This document shows positions 25,801 to 39,359 of a stretch of 64,000 nt of DNA, piece by piece. The first letter of the stretch is position 1; each line of letters opens with the position of its first letter. The stretch is from Rhea pennata (lineage: Eukaryota > Chordata > Aves > Rheiformes > Rheidae), in the NCBI RefSeq assembly GCF_028389875.1, contig NC_084678.1, positions 14,662,899 through 14,726,898 on the forward strand. The letters run 5' to 3'. The position numbers were made by a program, and so were the translations under genes. The notes below the pieces were generated by a model. It saw only the letters and a program-made list of their open reading frames with translations, had not been told where the DNA came from and ran no database searches.

Positions 25801-26533
25801 GCAAAGATGAGTTCCTGCTTTGCTGGACTGTCGAGCTGCTCAGCTACTGCCCAAACAGCAGTGGCAAAGAAAATACAAATTTTTAACAGGTAGTGTCAGA
25901 GGAGGGTGCAGAAGATGCCAGGGGACCACTTCCCATCCTAGAGATGGCTTTCCAGTGAAATGCCACTTTCTAATATATTCTCCTTTTAAAAACAGCAACA
26001 ACAGCAGCAGCCTGTCTGCTAAACTTGGTGAGGTATAAGGCTTGAAAAACAGCATGCCGCTGCAAACCTGGATGGGATGGAATGAAACCAGCTCTTGGTG
26101 TGCTTTGTTCTGCTGCTCAGCCAGGCGTCAGAACGACTTCTGCTGCTGGTGGAGAGGGCTTTTTCCCTTCACACTTTGCAAGGGACTTAACTCGACAGGT
26201 TTATTCTTTGCTGAACAAGACAAGGATGAGAACAGTCCTTGAAAATGCTGAGGAATACACTGCAAACTCAGCTGTCGGAAAGGTGAGCACCGCATCCATA
26301 GCTCTGCTCTCAAGCAGGCATGTGGCCGGCACCGCGGGTCGGAGGCCCCGCTGCCTGCACTGGCACTACCGCATGCCCCAGCCCACCCGCGTGGGCTCCC
26401 GCTGCTCCCGCCCAGAACCCTTCTGCAAGGCCAAACCCTTCACCCACCACCACTGCTTGCCACTCCACCCGCATTTGCTATATACGTCTGCATAAAAACA
26501 AGTCCTGTGCCTCTTGCCTTCTATTTCAGTGCC

Positions 26534-26612
26534 CTCCTTCCCTTCCTTCCTTTCTTCCTTCCTTCTTTCCTTCCATTCCTCCCTTGTACTTTCTCTCCCT
26601 CCTTCCATTCCT
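26534..26612. repeat. (CTTC)n polypyrimidine tract
   Basis: About 80 bases of imperfect TTCC/TTTC tetranucleotides, one strand almost purely pyrimidine. Such tracts can adopt triplex DNA, but nothing here shows a function. Confidence 0.9.
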
Positions 26613-29600
26613 GGCTTTAGCTGTAACCTGCAAATACAGCCACACCAAAGCATAATAAAACTGTATCCTTTGGTGCAAAGGATACGGTTGGACCTGTCCC
26701 AAACTGCAGTGACTGTTTTTGTCTCCTTGAGAACTAACTCCTTAAAATTACGGATCACCTTGTCACCAAGCAAAGTCACATTCCCAGTCTCGTGCAGAAA
26801 CCAACTGTGCTGCTCTGAGTGGGGAAATGCTGAGTTTGGTGGCTCTGGGGAAGGAAAGCACAACTGAGCAGGATGAGTAATATGGTTAGTAATGAAGAAA
26901 CTGTCTGATCAGAATTAACACCTGTTTCTTGCCAAGGCCAATTCAATATTGCATTTTGAAATGAAAATTTCAGAGCACAAGGGGAATAAGAACAAAAGTC
27001 ATCCTGCATCTGTCAGCTTGGACTGATTTGGCATCTGCTAAGACCAATAGATGTTTTCATAGAGAGATGGCAGGGTCTGAACAACAAGGCATAATATCTG
27101 AACACAGCTGTTACCAGCTACACTGGAATCATTTTGCTGTGTTACTGAAGAGTAAATATTACAATTCTATGGAAAAACATCAGTTAAACTTGGTTCTCCA
27201 TCAGGTGATGCTTTAAAAAAGCAGGGCAGGATTTCATTTCTAAAGCTCTTAATAGGATACATAGCTTAGCAGCTGAGTAGGGGCATTTGAGAAACACTGA
27301 ACAGCTTCTAATCAAAGCCAGTTTTGTTCCCATGTGGATGTGAAAAAGGAGCAGCTGTAGGAGAAATGAGCTGGGTTTCTCTGGACTTTGGCTTAATCAG
27401 ACTTTATACAACTTAATGACACTTAGCAATTAGCAGGGTCTAGTTTAAACCCAGTTATGGAAACCATCGTTCTCTTCAGAGCTACTCCGGGAGAAGATGC
27501 GCAAATGTCAGCTCCCCAGATCCCCACTGGCCCATGGAGACCTGGAGGCAGGGAACTCATTGGGAACCTTATGTAATATTTAACAGACTTCCTGAACTAA
27601 TTAAGTATATTACTTTATATAGAAACTAACATATCTCTAATTTGTATCAGTTTAATTCCATCTAATTTATTACTGCCACGCAGTGGGGATCAGTTCTCTC
27701 CTCTCTGACAAATAGGCAATCCCATGGACACATTGTGTGCAATGGGGAGGAGAACGTAGCTCTCGTTCTTCCAGATGAATTCCACGTGGAAATGCAATGG
27801 CTGTTCTGCTCTTCTCTATCTGAGTGACTTGACTGGACCAAGAGAATCCTTCAGATTCACACTAGCGTGGCTGAAGGCAGAAGCTGCTCAAAAACCTTCG
27901 GATGGGTGTTCAGTGTCTTACAAATTGTAGTGTCCTTCAGGCACAGTATTTGAGAAGTTTGTCTGAAAGTCAAAGTTTGGACTCTCAGTCTGGTATTTAT
28001 TCCACCAGCATATTTGGTTGCAAAAGCAATGCTGCACAGAAGAAGAGGTAGTTCTCCAGAGTCCTGAAGAGCTGAAGGAAAACACAATCTTTGTTGCTGA
28101 GATCAGAAACCAACTCCAAAAATTCTTAGCTTCAGGGAAATTAGCAGTCTAGCTAGCTTTTAGTTCAGCTGATTTGACCATTTGACTTCTCCAAAACCCT
28201 GATAATGAAGCCTGTTGTCTCCAGACTGCTGGACAGTGTCTAGCCGGGGGGGGTCACAGATTCGTTGCTGTGCTCCAGCTTTCTGATGGCCTCTGTGAAG
28301 CAAACTGATGGAATCTGTCTGGATGTGAGGGACAGCAACCTCCTTCACCTAGACACTGTCCTTCCTCCAAGTCCCTCCTCCATATAAATAGGGTGATCTC
28401 TGCTGCTGCAGATTGGACACGTCTCTTTGGGATGGGGGACTTAATCTGAGACCTGCGAAGGTCCAACAGCTTCACAATCTGTTAGTGAAGTATGCGTCCA
28501 TTGAAGGAAGATAACCTTCCTTGGAGGAATGAACTGTGTCCGTCTGCTCTTCCAGCTTCATCAGCACTCCCTGCTGTGAGCCACAGCAAAGCGGCCTCCT
28601 CCTCCAGCCCTTCTCTGGAAACTTGCCTGGGGAGGGACACTGCCTCCTCAGCCCGCCCATTTCCCTCCGAAGTCCAAACTGTATTTTATTGTCTGTGGGG
28701 CTCCAAATCAGTTTAATTTAGAAAGAATTTCATCTGCACAAGGATTTTCCCTGACTCCTGGCTTTTCTAATACAAATCTCTTTCTAAAGCATGTCTCCAG
28801 CTGTGTGTGACAATGTCAAGTCTGCCCTTAGATCTGAAAAAGCAAATGGAAAATTTATTTTGTATTGAACCTTAGTGTGCCTAATGTATTCTCTTCTATT
28901 ACCTATTGCACTAGGTCCTGATCTCCAATTCCTCATCTTCTCAGACTTCCTCTTGATGTTTGTTATAAATGAGCAGAGACTGATAGTGAGTATGTCAGGC
29001 ATCTTGCTACAAAAGGCTGGGAAAGGGGGATTAAAGGGGAGACAGTGACAAGAGGGGGATGAAGCATTTAGGAGGCATCAGCTGCAGCGACGCTCAGTGT
29101 GTTTCTGCCTGTGGTGGTATCTGCTTGTGTCCTTCTTCTGGGCACAGAAACGCGCTCCTAGCCCCACGAGGCTTGTCCACCCTGTGCACTTCATCTGTCC
29201 CACGTGCCTCGTCCACCCCTCGCCCCCCAGCTCTGCGTCCTCCCCTTGTGCAGCCAGCTGCAATGTGTCCACCTGGGGTTTACTCTTGCTTCGGGCTGCT
29301 GAAGAAGACAATTTTAGTGAAACAAGGGCTGCTTTGGCCTCTAGATGAGCTGGTAATTTGGACTCAGACTCATGCAGAGAGGAACAGCCTGGGAGCAGGG
29401 CCGGAGCGGAGCTGAAACCCCGGGCAGATCCGTTGATTGGTTCGGCTTGCAGTAAACAGCGTTTTAGCAACAAAACGAGTTTCACTGCCCAGCCTGGCGT
29501 CTGATGAGGTTTCTGGCCTGTTATGTTACCCTTGCTCCTCTGTGCAGGGAGCTGGTTTTCTCCAGCTGTAAATCAGGGTTATTCGTATAGTCCCTGCCCT

Positions 29601-30264
29601 GCGCCCCTAGACGCAGTGGCTGCCTGGCTGCCCGGCGGGGGACAGGCTCCTCCGTAATTTTCTCAGAAACCAGAAAAGGGCAGGAATCAGAATCCCTGTG
29701 TCCGCAGGGAACGCGCCGAGGTGCCTTGGGCAGTGCTTGGCACCTGGAGGTATTCCGTCTGCTGCAAAATGCAGGATTTTTGTTATTCCCCACGGGATGC
29801 TGAAGCAGAGAAGAGGCAGCAATGCCCGCGGGCAGGAGCGATGCCCGGCCGGCGCAGCTTGGAAAGGAGGGAGGGGGCCAGGCCACCTCCGTCTTTAGGA
29901 TTTCGTGGCAGCATGCAGCTGTCGCCAGGAGCAGGGGTGGTGTGCCGCGGCCCGGCGAGGACACCAGAAGCATGCGAGATGGCTCTGGTGGGGCACGCAC
30001 CTCGCTCTCGGGCCGTTTCCCCCGTTTTCTTTGCTTTGTGCCGTACTTCAGCCCCGTCCGCCAGCACCGTGCGGTGCCACCGAAGAGGCAGTGCCAGTGC
30101 TGCTTCCAGGGCCCCACTGGCGGATCCCGCTCGTTTCCAAGCAGGTTGGGAACAGCAGGGGAGTGAGTCTAAACCACGTTTCATGTGACAGCTGGAGTTT
30201 AAGAATATCATGGCATCGTTTTAAAGCTCTTCACCAATTCCAAAGCAAATCTGTCGGAGTTTGC

Positions 30265-30294
30265 ATGTATACATATACATATACATGTATACAT
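30265..30294. repeat. (ATACAT)n microsatellite with palindromic ends
   Basis: ATGTATACAT occurs at both ends of a 30-base ATACAT array, and each end is itself self-complementary. Confidence 0.85.
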
Positions 30295-30649
30295 GAGCTC
30301 ATACATTTGCAGGCACTGCCACTGAAATGTATGATCTCCCAAGCATGTCGCAGCCCTTTTTGTGCACCGGCACCTGCCGGCAGGATTTCACAGCCAGATT
30401 AATTGTGCAAAGTGCACCATGTTTTGCAAAACAGATCCTACTTGGATGCTCTGTAGCGAGCAAGAAGTGAAAGCTTTTGGGAAAACACAGGGGTTGCCCT
30501 TTGGAACAGCCAGGCTTCAAAAAAATTTCAGTGAGTTATGAGACCTCTTGAAAACAAGGAGAAAATATTCCACATTTTTCCTTTAATTCAGTTATCTTGA
30601 TTAAGAATTTTTTTTTTTTACGACGTTGATTTTAGCAGCTCTAACCAGA

Positions 30650-30860
30650 CGAAGCCAGCTCTCCTCGCCTGCCCGGGCAACGCGGCCGCGCGGAAGCGAA
30701 GCGGCGCGGAGGTCTCACAAGCGGGGCTGCCGGGGTTTCGAGGCACGCGCCTCGTGCAGCCTGTCCCTTGCTCTGCCGGTCACGTCTGCAGCGCGGGTCA
30801 CCGTGCGGCCGGCTCGGGGCGAGCGTCAGCGCAGCGCGAGGACAACGCAGGCAGAGGACT
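30650..30860. promoter_or_regulatory. Small intergenic CpG island
   Basis: About 200 bases with many CpG dinucleotides, flanked by ordinary sequence. No recognisable gene starts from it on either strand. It may be an orphan island, an unannotated promoter or a GC-rich chance cluster. Confidence 0.4.
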
Positions 30861-32267
30861 GTGTGGGTAATTGCTGGGCTGCAATTATCTGCCGTCGCGC
30901 TTTCCACCGGCTCTTCCTGGCTCCTCTCATTAGGCTCGAGTGGGAAAAACATTTCATTGCAACACTGGTGTGTCTATGGCATTATCTGCAGGGCGAGCAG
31001 ACCAAATAAGCCTGCCTTGCGGGGACCAGGCAGAGATTGTCTTCTCCAGGCAGCGGGGCACAGCTGAAGAAGACAGAGAGGCAGGACATAAATCGCAGGA
31101 GCCCGCACGCTGCAATCTGCGGCACGGCAACCTCCGTTGCGGAGCTGTTGTACCTCCAGCAGGCCGGCTCCACTTTGCTGACACTGCTCATCATTTGATG
31201 GAGGCAGAGTCCCACATCCCAAAGATCCCTAGGATCTCAAAGCTCCCAAAGCTCTTTGCAATTGGAGACTGATTTTCCAAAGCGTCTGCTCAAAGCTTTA
31301 CACTCTCCCTGCAGCACGGCTGACAGGGAGGAAGGAAGGTGGCAGCACGGTGGCTACCAGAAAGCCATTTCTGAAATGTGCCTCCTAGCCCCATCCTGTG
31401 TGCGGTCATTGCACGCTGACGTACAGATGCAATCCTGGGCTTGCACAACCACAGTGGCTGCATGTACAGCAGAGATGTGGGAACAGATTTCTCCTCCCCG
31501 GAGGCCGTGCAAGCAGCTGTCCCACCTGCTCAGCAGCTGTGCTGGTATTGGCCCAATTTCCTGGCAGATCACCCCAAACAGTGAAGGTACCATGAAGCTC
31601 CACAGCGACCCAGCGCCTTGCACTGATGCCTGCAGCATCGAGGCGAGGCCACAGCAGCAAGGTAAAACCCTTGGGAGCTGCCGCAGAGCAGTCGGAGCCC
31701 CGTGGCCCATGTGCACCGCAGCTTCGGGCACACAACATTCAGCATTGTGCACCACATCACATGAACACCGGCCTGAAGAGTAGATATTCCAGCAAAAAAG
31801 GAGACCAGGAAGAAAAGAAATCTGCCTTTGGGTTCTGAGTCATTGCTTTGCACTCAGGATTTGGTCCAGTATGTGTCCCAAATAATTATTAAGCAAGTTC
31901 TGATAGAATTTTTATTTACCCAGCCTCAAAAGGGAAGAGAAGAATCATTAATAGTTGATTAGATCAAAAAAGCATAATTTATTTTTTAGTAAGTGCTTTA
32001 GAGGAAAGATCAATGGCTTGAGGTTGATTGATAGGAACTGTTTGCAAAGACCTTAGATCTAATTGCACTGGGGCAATCACACTGACTTTTCTTTGACTAA
32101 TCCTCGACATCATCCCTCTTGTGCAGATGGGGGAGGTACTAGAAAATAGCAATGCTTTGCATTGGAGAGTTGCTGAGCAACTGCCCCATATTATTTTGGA
32201 GTTGTCCCTGAGTACAGCATCCTTTTTCTTTGATCTTCAGGTAATTTCTGTTGCTGCTACTTCTCAC

Positions 32268-32330
32268 AAAAAAAAAAAAAAAAAAAGGAAAGAAAAAAAA
32301 AGAAAAGAAAAAAAGAAAAAAAAGAGAAAG
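32268..32330. repeat. Poly-A and (GAAA)n tract
   Basis: A19 followed by A runs separated by single G residues. It explains the lysine-rich end of a small plus-strand ORF. No retroposon body was recognised. Confidence 0.9.
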
Positions 32331-34029
32331 ACAACATTTTAAAAGAATTGCACCTCCATTTGCCACAATCTTTTTTTCAAGAATAGCTGAAGCCTGATGA
32401 CACCAGGGAAATCAGTGCATTTCACTGCAGAGGGAAGGAAATTAAGGTCCATCTGCTCTGCCAGCGCTGTTTGGGGAGGGATATGGGGAACCTGGGCTCC
32501 TATGGAGAGTTAGCCACAGTTTCTGTACGTGGTCCAAACACGATACTCAAATGCACAATAACGGTGCTTAGCTCTTGCCACTGAGCTGCCAAACAGCTGA
32601 TTTTGGGGCTGGCCAGCAAGGCAGCGGAGCTGGACTAGCCCTCCCATTTTGGCAGCGTTTGATTAAGAAACAGGATGGGGCGATTTGTCCAGGGAAGACA
32701 GTGCTAGAGCCAGGATTTCCCCTGCAAAACATCGAGTCCCCACAATACAAAAAGCCCAGAGAAGAAAACAGCTCATGAATGTAAATGCCATTTGCAAATA
32801 CGAGTCAGGAGCATTTTTTCTTTAGACATCAGAGTTGTACAAAAGCTGTCAGCCACACGCACGAAAACCAGAATGATACAGCAAAGATTAGCACAGCCAC
32901 CACTGGAGGAGACGCACCAGCTCCCGGCCCAGGTTACGTCCCAGCTGGAGGAGGGTGTCAAGGGAAACGAGCAATTTCACCATTTCCCCTCCGTCTCAGG
33001 GCAACCGCATTGGGCAATCACTTACCACGGCCCCAGTTGCAGAACCACGAGCAGAGGAAAAACTTCCTTTTTGCTCTGCTTTCCCAGTGGTGGGTGGCAG
33101 AAAGCAGCTGGTTTGTCTTGCTGGTACTGGGGCAGACACCACACGGATGTCTGAAAAATGCCTCCTTGAAACTTTTAACACAAATCAACTCTAAACGCAA
33201 AAGAATGAGGCAAATTCCACTTCTACGTCTAGTGAAAATCAGAGCTTGAAAAGCCTAAAAATAGACTTTTCTTGCCTGGGGAATTCCAGCCTAGTCTTGT
33301 AACTTGTGGTGCTAGAGATTATTGCATTCATAATTTAAGTGTTGGATGGGTATAAAATTACTCGTGTGGGAGTTATTCAATTTCTGGTAAGAACATTTAT
33401 GTTAAATAGTGGCTGCACATGCAAAAGGTAGGAAAAAGCCTTTCCACTTCTGCTTGCCCGAAGCAGGAAGCACATGTGCAGCCTTACAGGGCACATTGCT
33501 GGGAGCAGATAAGTCTTTTTTCCTGCTGAGAACCTAACCAAGTTGACCGTGGCTGGAAGGGCACTTGCATCTCCCCTGACACAGGGCATCGGGCACTGCT
33601 GATCTGAGCAAACGTTTGCAGCTATTGCGTTCTGCCGCCACAGCTCCCACGCGGGGCGGGTTTTGGGAACGCGCTTCCCGGGCTCCCGTTGCTGCAGATG
33701 AAGCTTCTTCCGCCGTCAGCTGCCCAGCGTCGGCCGTGCTCGCGCAGCGCCATCCGCTCCGGCACCGCGCTGGCGGGTCAACATTACTAGGGCACTTGCT
33801 TGCCAGGCTTCCTGGGGTTTTGGCATTTTTATTTCTTCTTAACGGAGTTTTAATTCAGATGGAATTCAGACAGCACAATGAACGACATCCCAGTCAATGG
33901 GATGTTTCTCGCGAGTCGTGTCCGCTCAGGCGTTACCCCACCAGTGAGCCAAGCTGGACGTGGGCCGATGAGGAGAAGCCCTTAATGCGGGAAAATGGGG
34001 GTAGAGCACCTGCGAGGCTGGGAGCTTGG

Positions 34030-34230
34030 AGACCATCCCTCCGCATGAGAACAGGGAAGAGGAGGCCATCCCTTTGCAGGAAAACGGGGACGAGGAGACC
34101 ATGCCTCTTGCATGAAAACCAGGACGAGGAGACCACGTCTTTTGCATGAAAACGGGGATGAGGAGACCATGTCTTTTGCATGAAAATGGGGACGAGGAGA
34201 CCATCCCTCTGCATGGAAACGGTGACGAGG
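34030..34230. repeat. 33/34-bp minisatellite, six copies
   Basis: Six head-to-tail units of 33, 33, 34, 34, 34 and 33 bases, each beginning AGACCA or AGGCCA and ending GAYGAGG or GAAGAGG, fill exactly 201 bases. Units differ at a few positions each. The unit carries few stop codons, so both strands show overlapping repetitive ORFs (SSSPFSCKR-type on the minus strand); these are not accepted as genes. Confidence 0.95.
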
Positions 34231-35530
34231 ATGGATTTGCTTGTTCTTTCGTTGGCAGGGGCTGAGAACTGCAAATGTAGCTGAGGTGCCCGGATCACAG
34301 GACACTGCCAATTTGGCACTTAGCGCCGTTAAGGTAACAAACCTCGTTCTTCCTCAGTGCCCAGCCTGAGCCTGATCTTACTTTTCAATTACCAAATACA
34401 CATATGGAGCAATCAAAATGATTTACAGTGCTTTAATACCTACAGTAATACTGTCCTGGCCTCTGCAATAGTCTTTTCTTCGCTGCTGAGAGCCAGTCTT
34501 CCATCTAATAACTTGTTCTCTCCCATTTTCTGAAAGGGCTCCCTTAGACAAAAATAATGCTGGACATGTAGGACATCATTGTGAATATCAATGAAGGTTT
34601 TTCTTTTTCTTTCTGCTCTTGGTTCCTTCTCTGGGCTAAAAGTAAATGCAGTCGACTGGAGCTGACTCCCGAGGGGGGAGGCACGCCGGTTTGCCCGTGG
34701 TCGGGGATCGCTCCCCTGGCAGGCTTCAGACCCGGAGCCAAGCTTCCCAGCTCAGACGGGGACAGGATTTGATTTTATTGTTCAGGCTCAAGTATTCTGT
34801 CTATTTTATTGCCTTTGCGGAGTTTTGTGATAAGACTCTTTTAAAACTTTTTTCTCTGAACCAACCTGCAGGACCAGCATCGTTTGTTTCTGGAAGTTTT
34901 AGATAATTTTCTCACAGCAACATGACATTAATCTGTATCTTATTTTTGATGGATGTGTGTGAATTAGCTGTTGCTAATAAATTAGTTGCCTAGGGACTAG
35001 TGATCAGCATTTTGTTGCACTCAGCCCAGGAGACTGTCCCAGCAAGTAATATATTCATATAAATATTTGTTTGGATCAAAGATGGATCAGAGATGCAGTT
35101 TTCCAAAGCTAAAGAAAATCACAAGCCAGATTGCTTTGAAACAGCCTGCAGTGTATGAGTAAATACGCTTACTGGCTGCTATACCCAGGTCCTGCTGCAG
35201 GTGTTACAGGCCAGTACCCTGCCGCAAGCAGTAGTGTTAAAATCCAGGGATTTTTAGCAGAAGTGCAGAGCTGAGCTGGCCGGAGCCTGTCCCCAGCTCT
35301 GTGCTGCCTGAGCTCCCTGCTGCACCGGGAGGAGGTGGCAGCCCCGGCGCCGGGGCCGTTGTCCCCGTCCCCTGTGGCCCTGCGGTGGCACCCAGAGGTG
35401 TCCTCAGAAATGCATGGAAAACGCACAGAAATGGTTCGCATGTGCCAGAGGAAATGCTTCTCTGCTGCTCCATCCGCAAAGCAGACAAAACAGAGACGGA
35501 GCTGGTGCCGTGGTTGGGGAAACACGGTGC

Positions 35531-35585
35531 TACTGAATTAACATAGCTAATTCAGTAAATCACTTAAATTAATGAAATTAATTTA
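35531..35585. repeat. Two adjacent perfect inverted repeats, AT-rich
   Basis: TACTGAATTA at 35531-35540 pairs with TAATTCAGTA at 35548-35557 across a 7-base loop. TAAATTAAT at 35565-35573 pairs with ATTAATTTA at 35577-35585 across a 3-base loop. The stretch is packed with TAAT homeodomain cores and directly follows GC-rich DNA. Confidence 0.85.
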
Positions 35586-37969
35586 CCTAGCAATGGCAAC
35601 ACATCCATATTACTTGGGCAGCAGGAATACGTTCGACTTTCTGACTTAGCAGGGTGACTATCCCCTGGACAATGTCCCTTACGGCAGGGGCTGGGAAGAG
35701 CATCCCTTCTTCCCGTCCTGCGCACACTGTGTGTGACAGCAAGGTCCTGGAGCCAGAGACATGTTAACAAGGGAGCACTCAGACAGGTTAACTCTCACCC
35801 ACGTCAACAAGTCTGATTAGCTTCTCTCGACTTAAATTTCCAGCAGGAAAGCATCGTATGATCTGCTGACCTAATCTCTGATGTAAGCACCGCCATCCAC
35901 AGACAGAAATTGGGCTCGAAGCGTACGAGGGTAACTTGCCAGGCTGCTGCACATGTGGTTAAAACCCAGACACGGTAACTAATCCTAAACAAGACACTCC
36001 TGTGGCCAGGTTTGGCAGATAAACCTCTATTAGGATGTAAAGTGTCATTGATTGCTGACGGCAGCACGACGGCTCATGGGCACCGGGAAAATAAAGCATC
36101 TTGGGATTTGCTGCCGGAATGGCACCGGCTAACGTGTGCTGGTGCCCAGCTCTCCACCAGGAGCGGGTTTCCCAATGTCGGGGCTCTGGGATCCCTTTAC
36201 AGCGCTTCCCGAGCCCTGCACAAATGTCTGGGGGATTAAAGTTGAGAGTCAAAACTCATCTGTCCCAACATACCCTGCTACGGAGGTGCAAGGAAACCAC
36301 AGTCTTGCCTCCCAGGGAAGGTGAGATGGGACGTGGATCTGACCTCCTTTCGCTCCTGTCTCCAGGCAGAGCACAGCCCCCCGTTCATCTCTGAGCGACG
36401 CCCGGAGCCGGCGCTTCCAGTGCCAAAACTCACATCCGGAATTAGAAGAATTCAAGTTTCATCAGAGAGCAATGTTTGGGAGAAAACATGCTTTTTAAGG
36501 CTCTTTCTCGCTTCCTCTGGAAAGCCCCTTGTCTGTTCAGGGTCCAGCTTTTACACTTTTGTAACTCTATGTTGATTTTCAAAACTTTATTTTATCCTGC
36601 AGAGAATAGCTCGGACCCTGAGCTGCCGGGAATGTGTGCAGCTCCGAGTGAAATTATCAGTGGAGCGGGGATAGAGCCTGTTGTGCATTTCCTTCCACAT
36701 GCCATTGCTAAGAGCGTGCTTATTCAGCCTTTTAACAGAGTAGAGTGCTTATTTCCACTTACCAGCTTTTCCCTTATTATTTATGGATTCCTCTTTCTCT
36801 TGAATTGCTTTTCTTCAAGATTCTGGTTAAAATTAATGTGCTTTCAGTGTTACCATGTTCTTCACTAAAGCCTTATCAGTATTACTATTGTCTGATTTTG
36901 AATGTGTTTGTTATATTCAATAGATTGATATGATATGTAATTTATTCACTCAGTCTTCCTTTTTTTAGAGCCAGGAGCTCAGAATATGGTTATACAGGGA
37001 ACAGAATTTTGAATGTATATCTTGCAAGTCAGGACAGGCTATAATAGGAAATCTTTATTATTCAGATTGTGTGGGTGTGGAGGGAAGAAAGCACCATGCA
37101 GAATACTGAAACTCAGATAAAATATTGGCGTCAGGCAAACATTTGGGTGTTCCACACTTTGCACAGCGGCGCCCAGCTTGCTTTCAGCTGAACGCAGCCT
37201 CTTCCGACTTGGGAAGCGGGAGAGCCCTCAACTGCAAGCTCTTTGAGGCAGAAAGTTTCTTTTTATTCCATGTTTGCACAGCCTCCAGCACGGCGTGACA
37301 CTAATACTGCCCAGGCGTGCAGTATTGCTGTCAGAATAACCATGATTAATGTTTAACAAGAAAACTGCACCGCTCCGTAGACCAGGTCATGCAAAACGCA
37401 GTATCTGCCCGTGGCAGGAGGCAGAGCGAGGTGTCTGGGTTGGCGTCTGCCCCGGCCGAGCAAGTACCGGTTCCCCGGCCGAAAGCACGGCCGACGCGTG
37501 TTAGCCAGGCACGGGCGGCTGCTCCTCACCTTCGCCAGCTCCTGCACCTGTGCCGGACGGCAAACCCAAACCTGCCGCTGCCCTGACCCGCTTCCCTCCG
37601 AGTGCACCGAGCATCACGCGGCTCCATGGATTTTGAGAGAGAATATTTAAATCAGCCGTTTACAGGGCTGATCTGCCCAGCTTGATATTTTGGGATAGCG
37701 ATGGAGCTTTTAATTTACGCCCTGCCTCAATCCAAATTAACTTTCAAGCATAGGCAAGCCCCAGACTCTAAGGTGATGCTGCTTGCATGTGAGCGCTCCC
37801 GCTCCTGTTTACATAGTCCATGCGTGGCACGAGGCTGATGCTGTGTCTTTGAAAGTTTCTCTAATATGAAGGGGAAACACAAGATTTGTCTGGGGATTTC
37901 CTACATGCTGGGGTGGCGCTGGCGAAGCTGTGCATGGGGAAGGGCTGCTCTGCTCTGCAGGTGTGACAG

Positions 37970-38036
37970 TGTGCAGATGTGGAGGTATGTATGTGCAGGT
38001 GTGGAGGTATGCAGCTGTGCAGCTGTGCAGTGTGTG
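37970..38036. repeat. 22-bp tandem repeat, GT-rich
   Basis: TGTGCAGATGTGGAGGTATG at 37970 is followed 22 bases on by the same 20-mer with one change, then by a CAGCTGTG 9-mer-like array. Local minisatellite. Confidence 0.8.
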
Positions 38037-39359
38037 GGTACAGACGCTGCGACTCCAGGCAGGAGATGCTGCAGCACTTGCTAAATAAATGTTTTTGGTT
38101 TTGCAGCTCCCTGGCTGGGAGTAGTCATTGGAAAAGAGCACCCAGTGGCGGAGGTTAGCACTTGCCCACACTTGTTGCGGTTGGAGTGGCTGCCTCGGTA
38201 GATTGGCTTATTTGGAGGAGGAGAGAAGAGAGGCATTTGTCTTTGCTCCCATACAACTGGTGAAAATTGATCAGTGTTTTTGCTGTAACAGGCTGCGTTT
38301 TGAGGGATTCTCTCTGGATCACAGGATTCAATGTGTTTTGTTTCTCCTTTTTGCCCTTCCTTATTCTGTTGCAATTCAGGTTTTCTAAATCTGCTCCAGT
38401 GACAATGTTTTCTTGGAACAGTTCTTTAAGCAGATTGCATTGCTCCACAGTACCTGAATAGTTGGCTTCATTATAGGCCAGGTTGATAGTTACACCTATG
38501 CATGAGACAGTTGCTCAATACTTTCCACTGTAAAACCCCATTTTAATTACTTCTAACATTGCAAAACTTTCGGCAGCGAGGCAAAATTTTCCATGCCATC
38601 TCCTGTTAAAGGCATCTACTCACTCCCCTCACTGCCAACACGAGAGGGAGACAAATGAAGATCTAGATTCTTGTCTCGGTCCAATGTTTGTTTTTTGTTA
38701 TTCTAGTAGAATAGCCTGAATATTTAACAAAGGAAGAACTTTTCAATTAGCCCTGTGTTTGTAAAGCATGGGAGAAAGATTTTTGTGGCAGCTGCAGGAC
38801 GTGTATGCCTTCAATTAAGATCTGAAAAAGCTGCAAATTGAGTATTCCTTGGCCATATTGCCAGTTTAGGCAAATTTCTCTTTCTGTGAGCCATTCCGAG
38901 AACTCGTCCGTATCAGCTGCTTAATCACGAGTGAGGCCTGTTCAGGCTTATTTGTGCGCAATACTTTATGTTGCCGAACACAGATTCAGAAATAATTTAA
39001 ACTTATGCTCAGTTTCTCTGTGTGGGCCTTTGCATACAAGCTGCAATAGGAATATTTATGTGCTTACTACTAAGCTTATAGGCTCATGCGTCACTGAATC
39101 AGGACTTACTGAAGAAAACAATCCTCCTTCTGTGCAAATCAGGAAAATCTTAAAACCAGTTTGGGAATGATACAAACTATCTTCTCCTCCCAAAGACTTT
39201 CAGTCTTAAAAAATGAGTCCAACAACCTGTCCTCTAATTTACCCTGCGTGAATGCAGGGGTGAAACAACACGTGGGTGCAGGACCAGTAGCAAGACTGGA
39301 TCCAGGGAGACCAACAGATCTCCCCAGAGCCAGCAGGGCCCCTCCACAACGCGCGTGAG

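Noticed and set aside
25381-25893. 170-codon plus-strand ORF
   Set aside because: No domain, no neighbouring exon with matching phase, and other frames across the same stretch are also open.
33616-34149. 177-codon plus-strand ORF
   Set aside because: Its second half runs through the 33/34-bp minisatellite, whose units lack stops; both strands are open there. No family resemblance.
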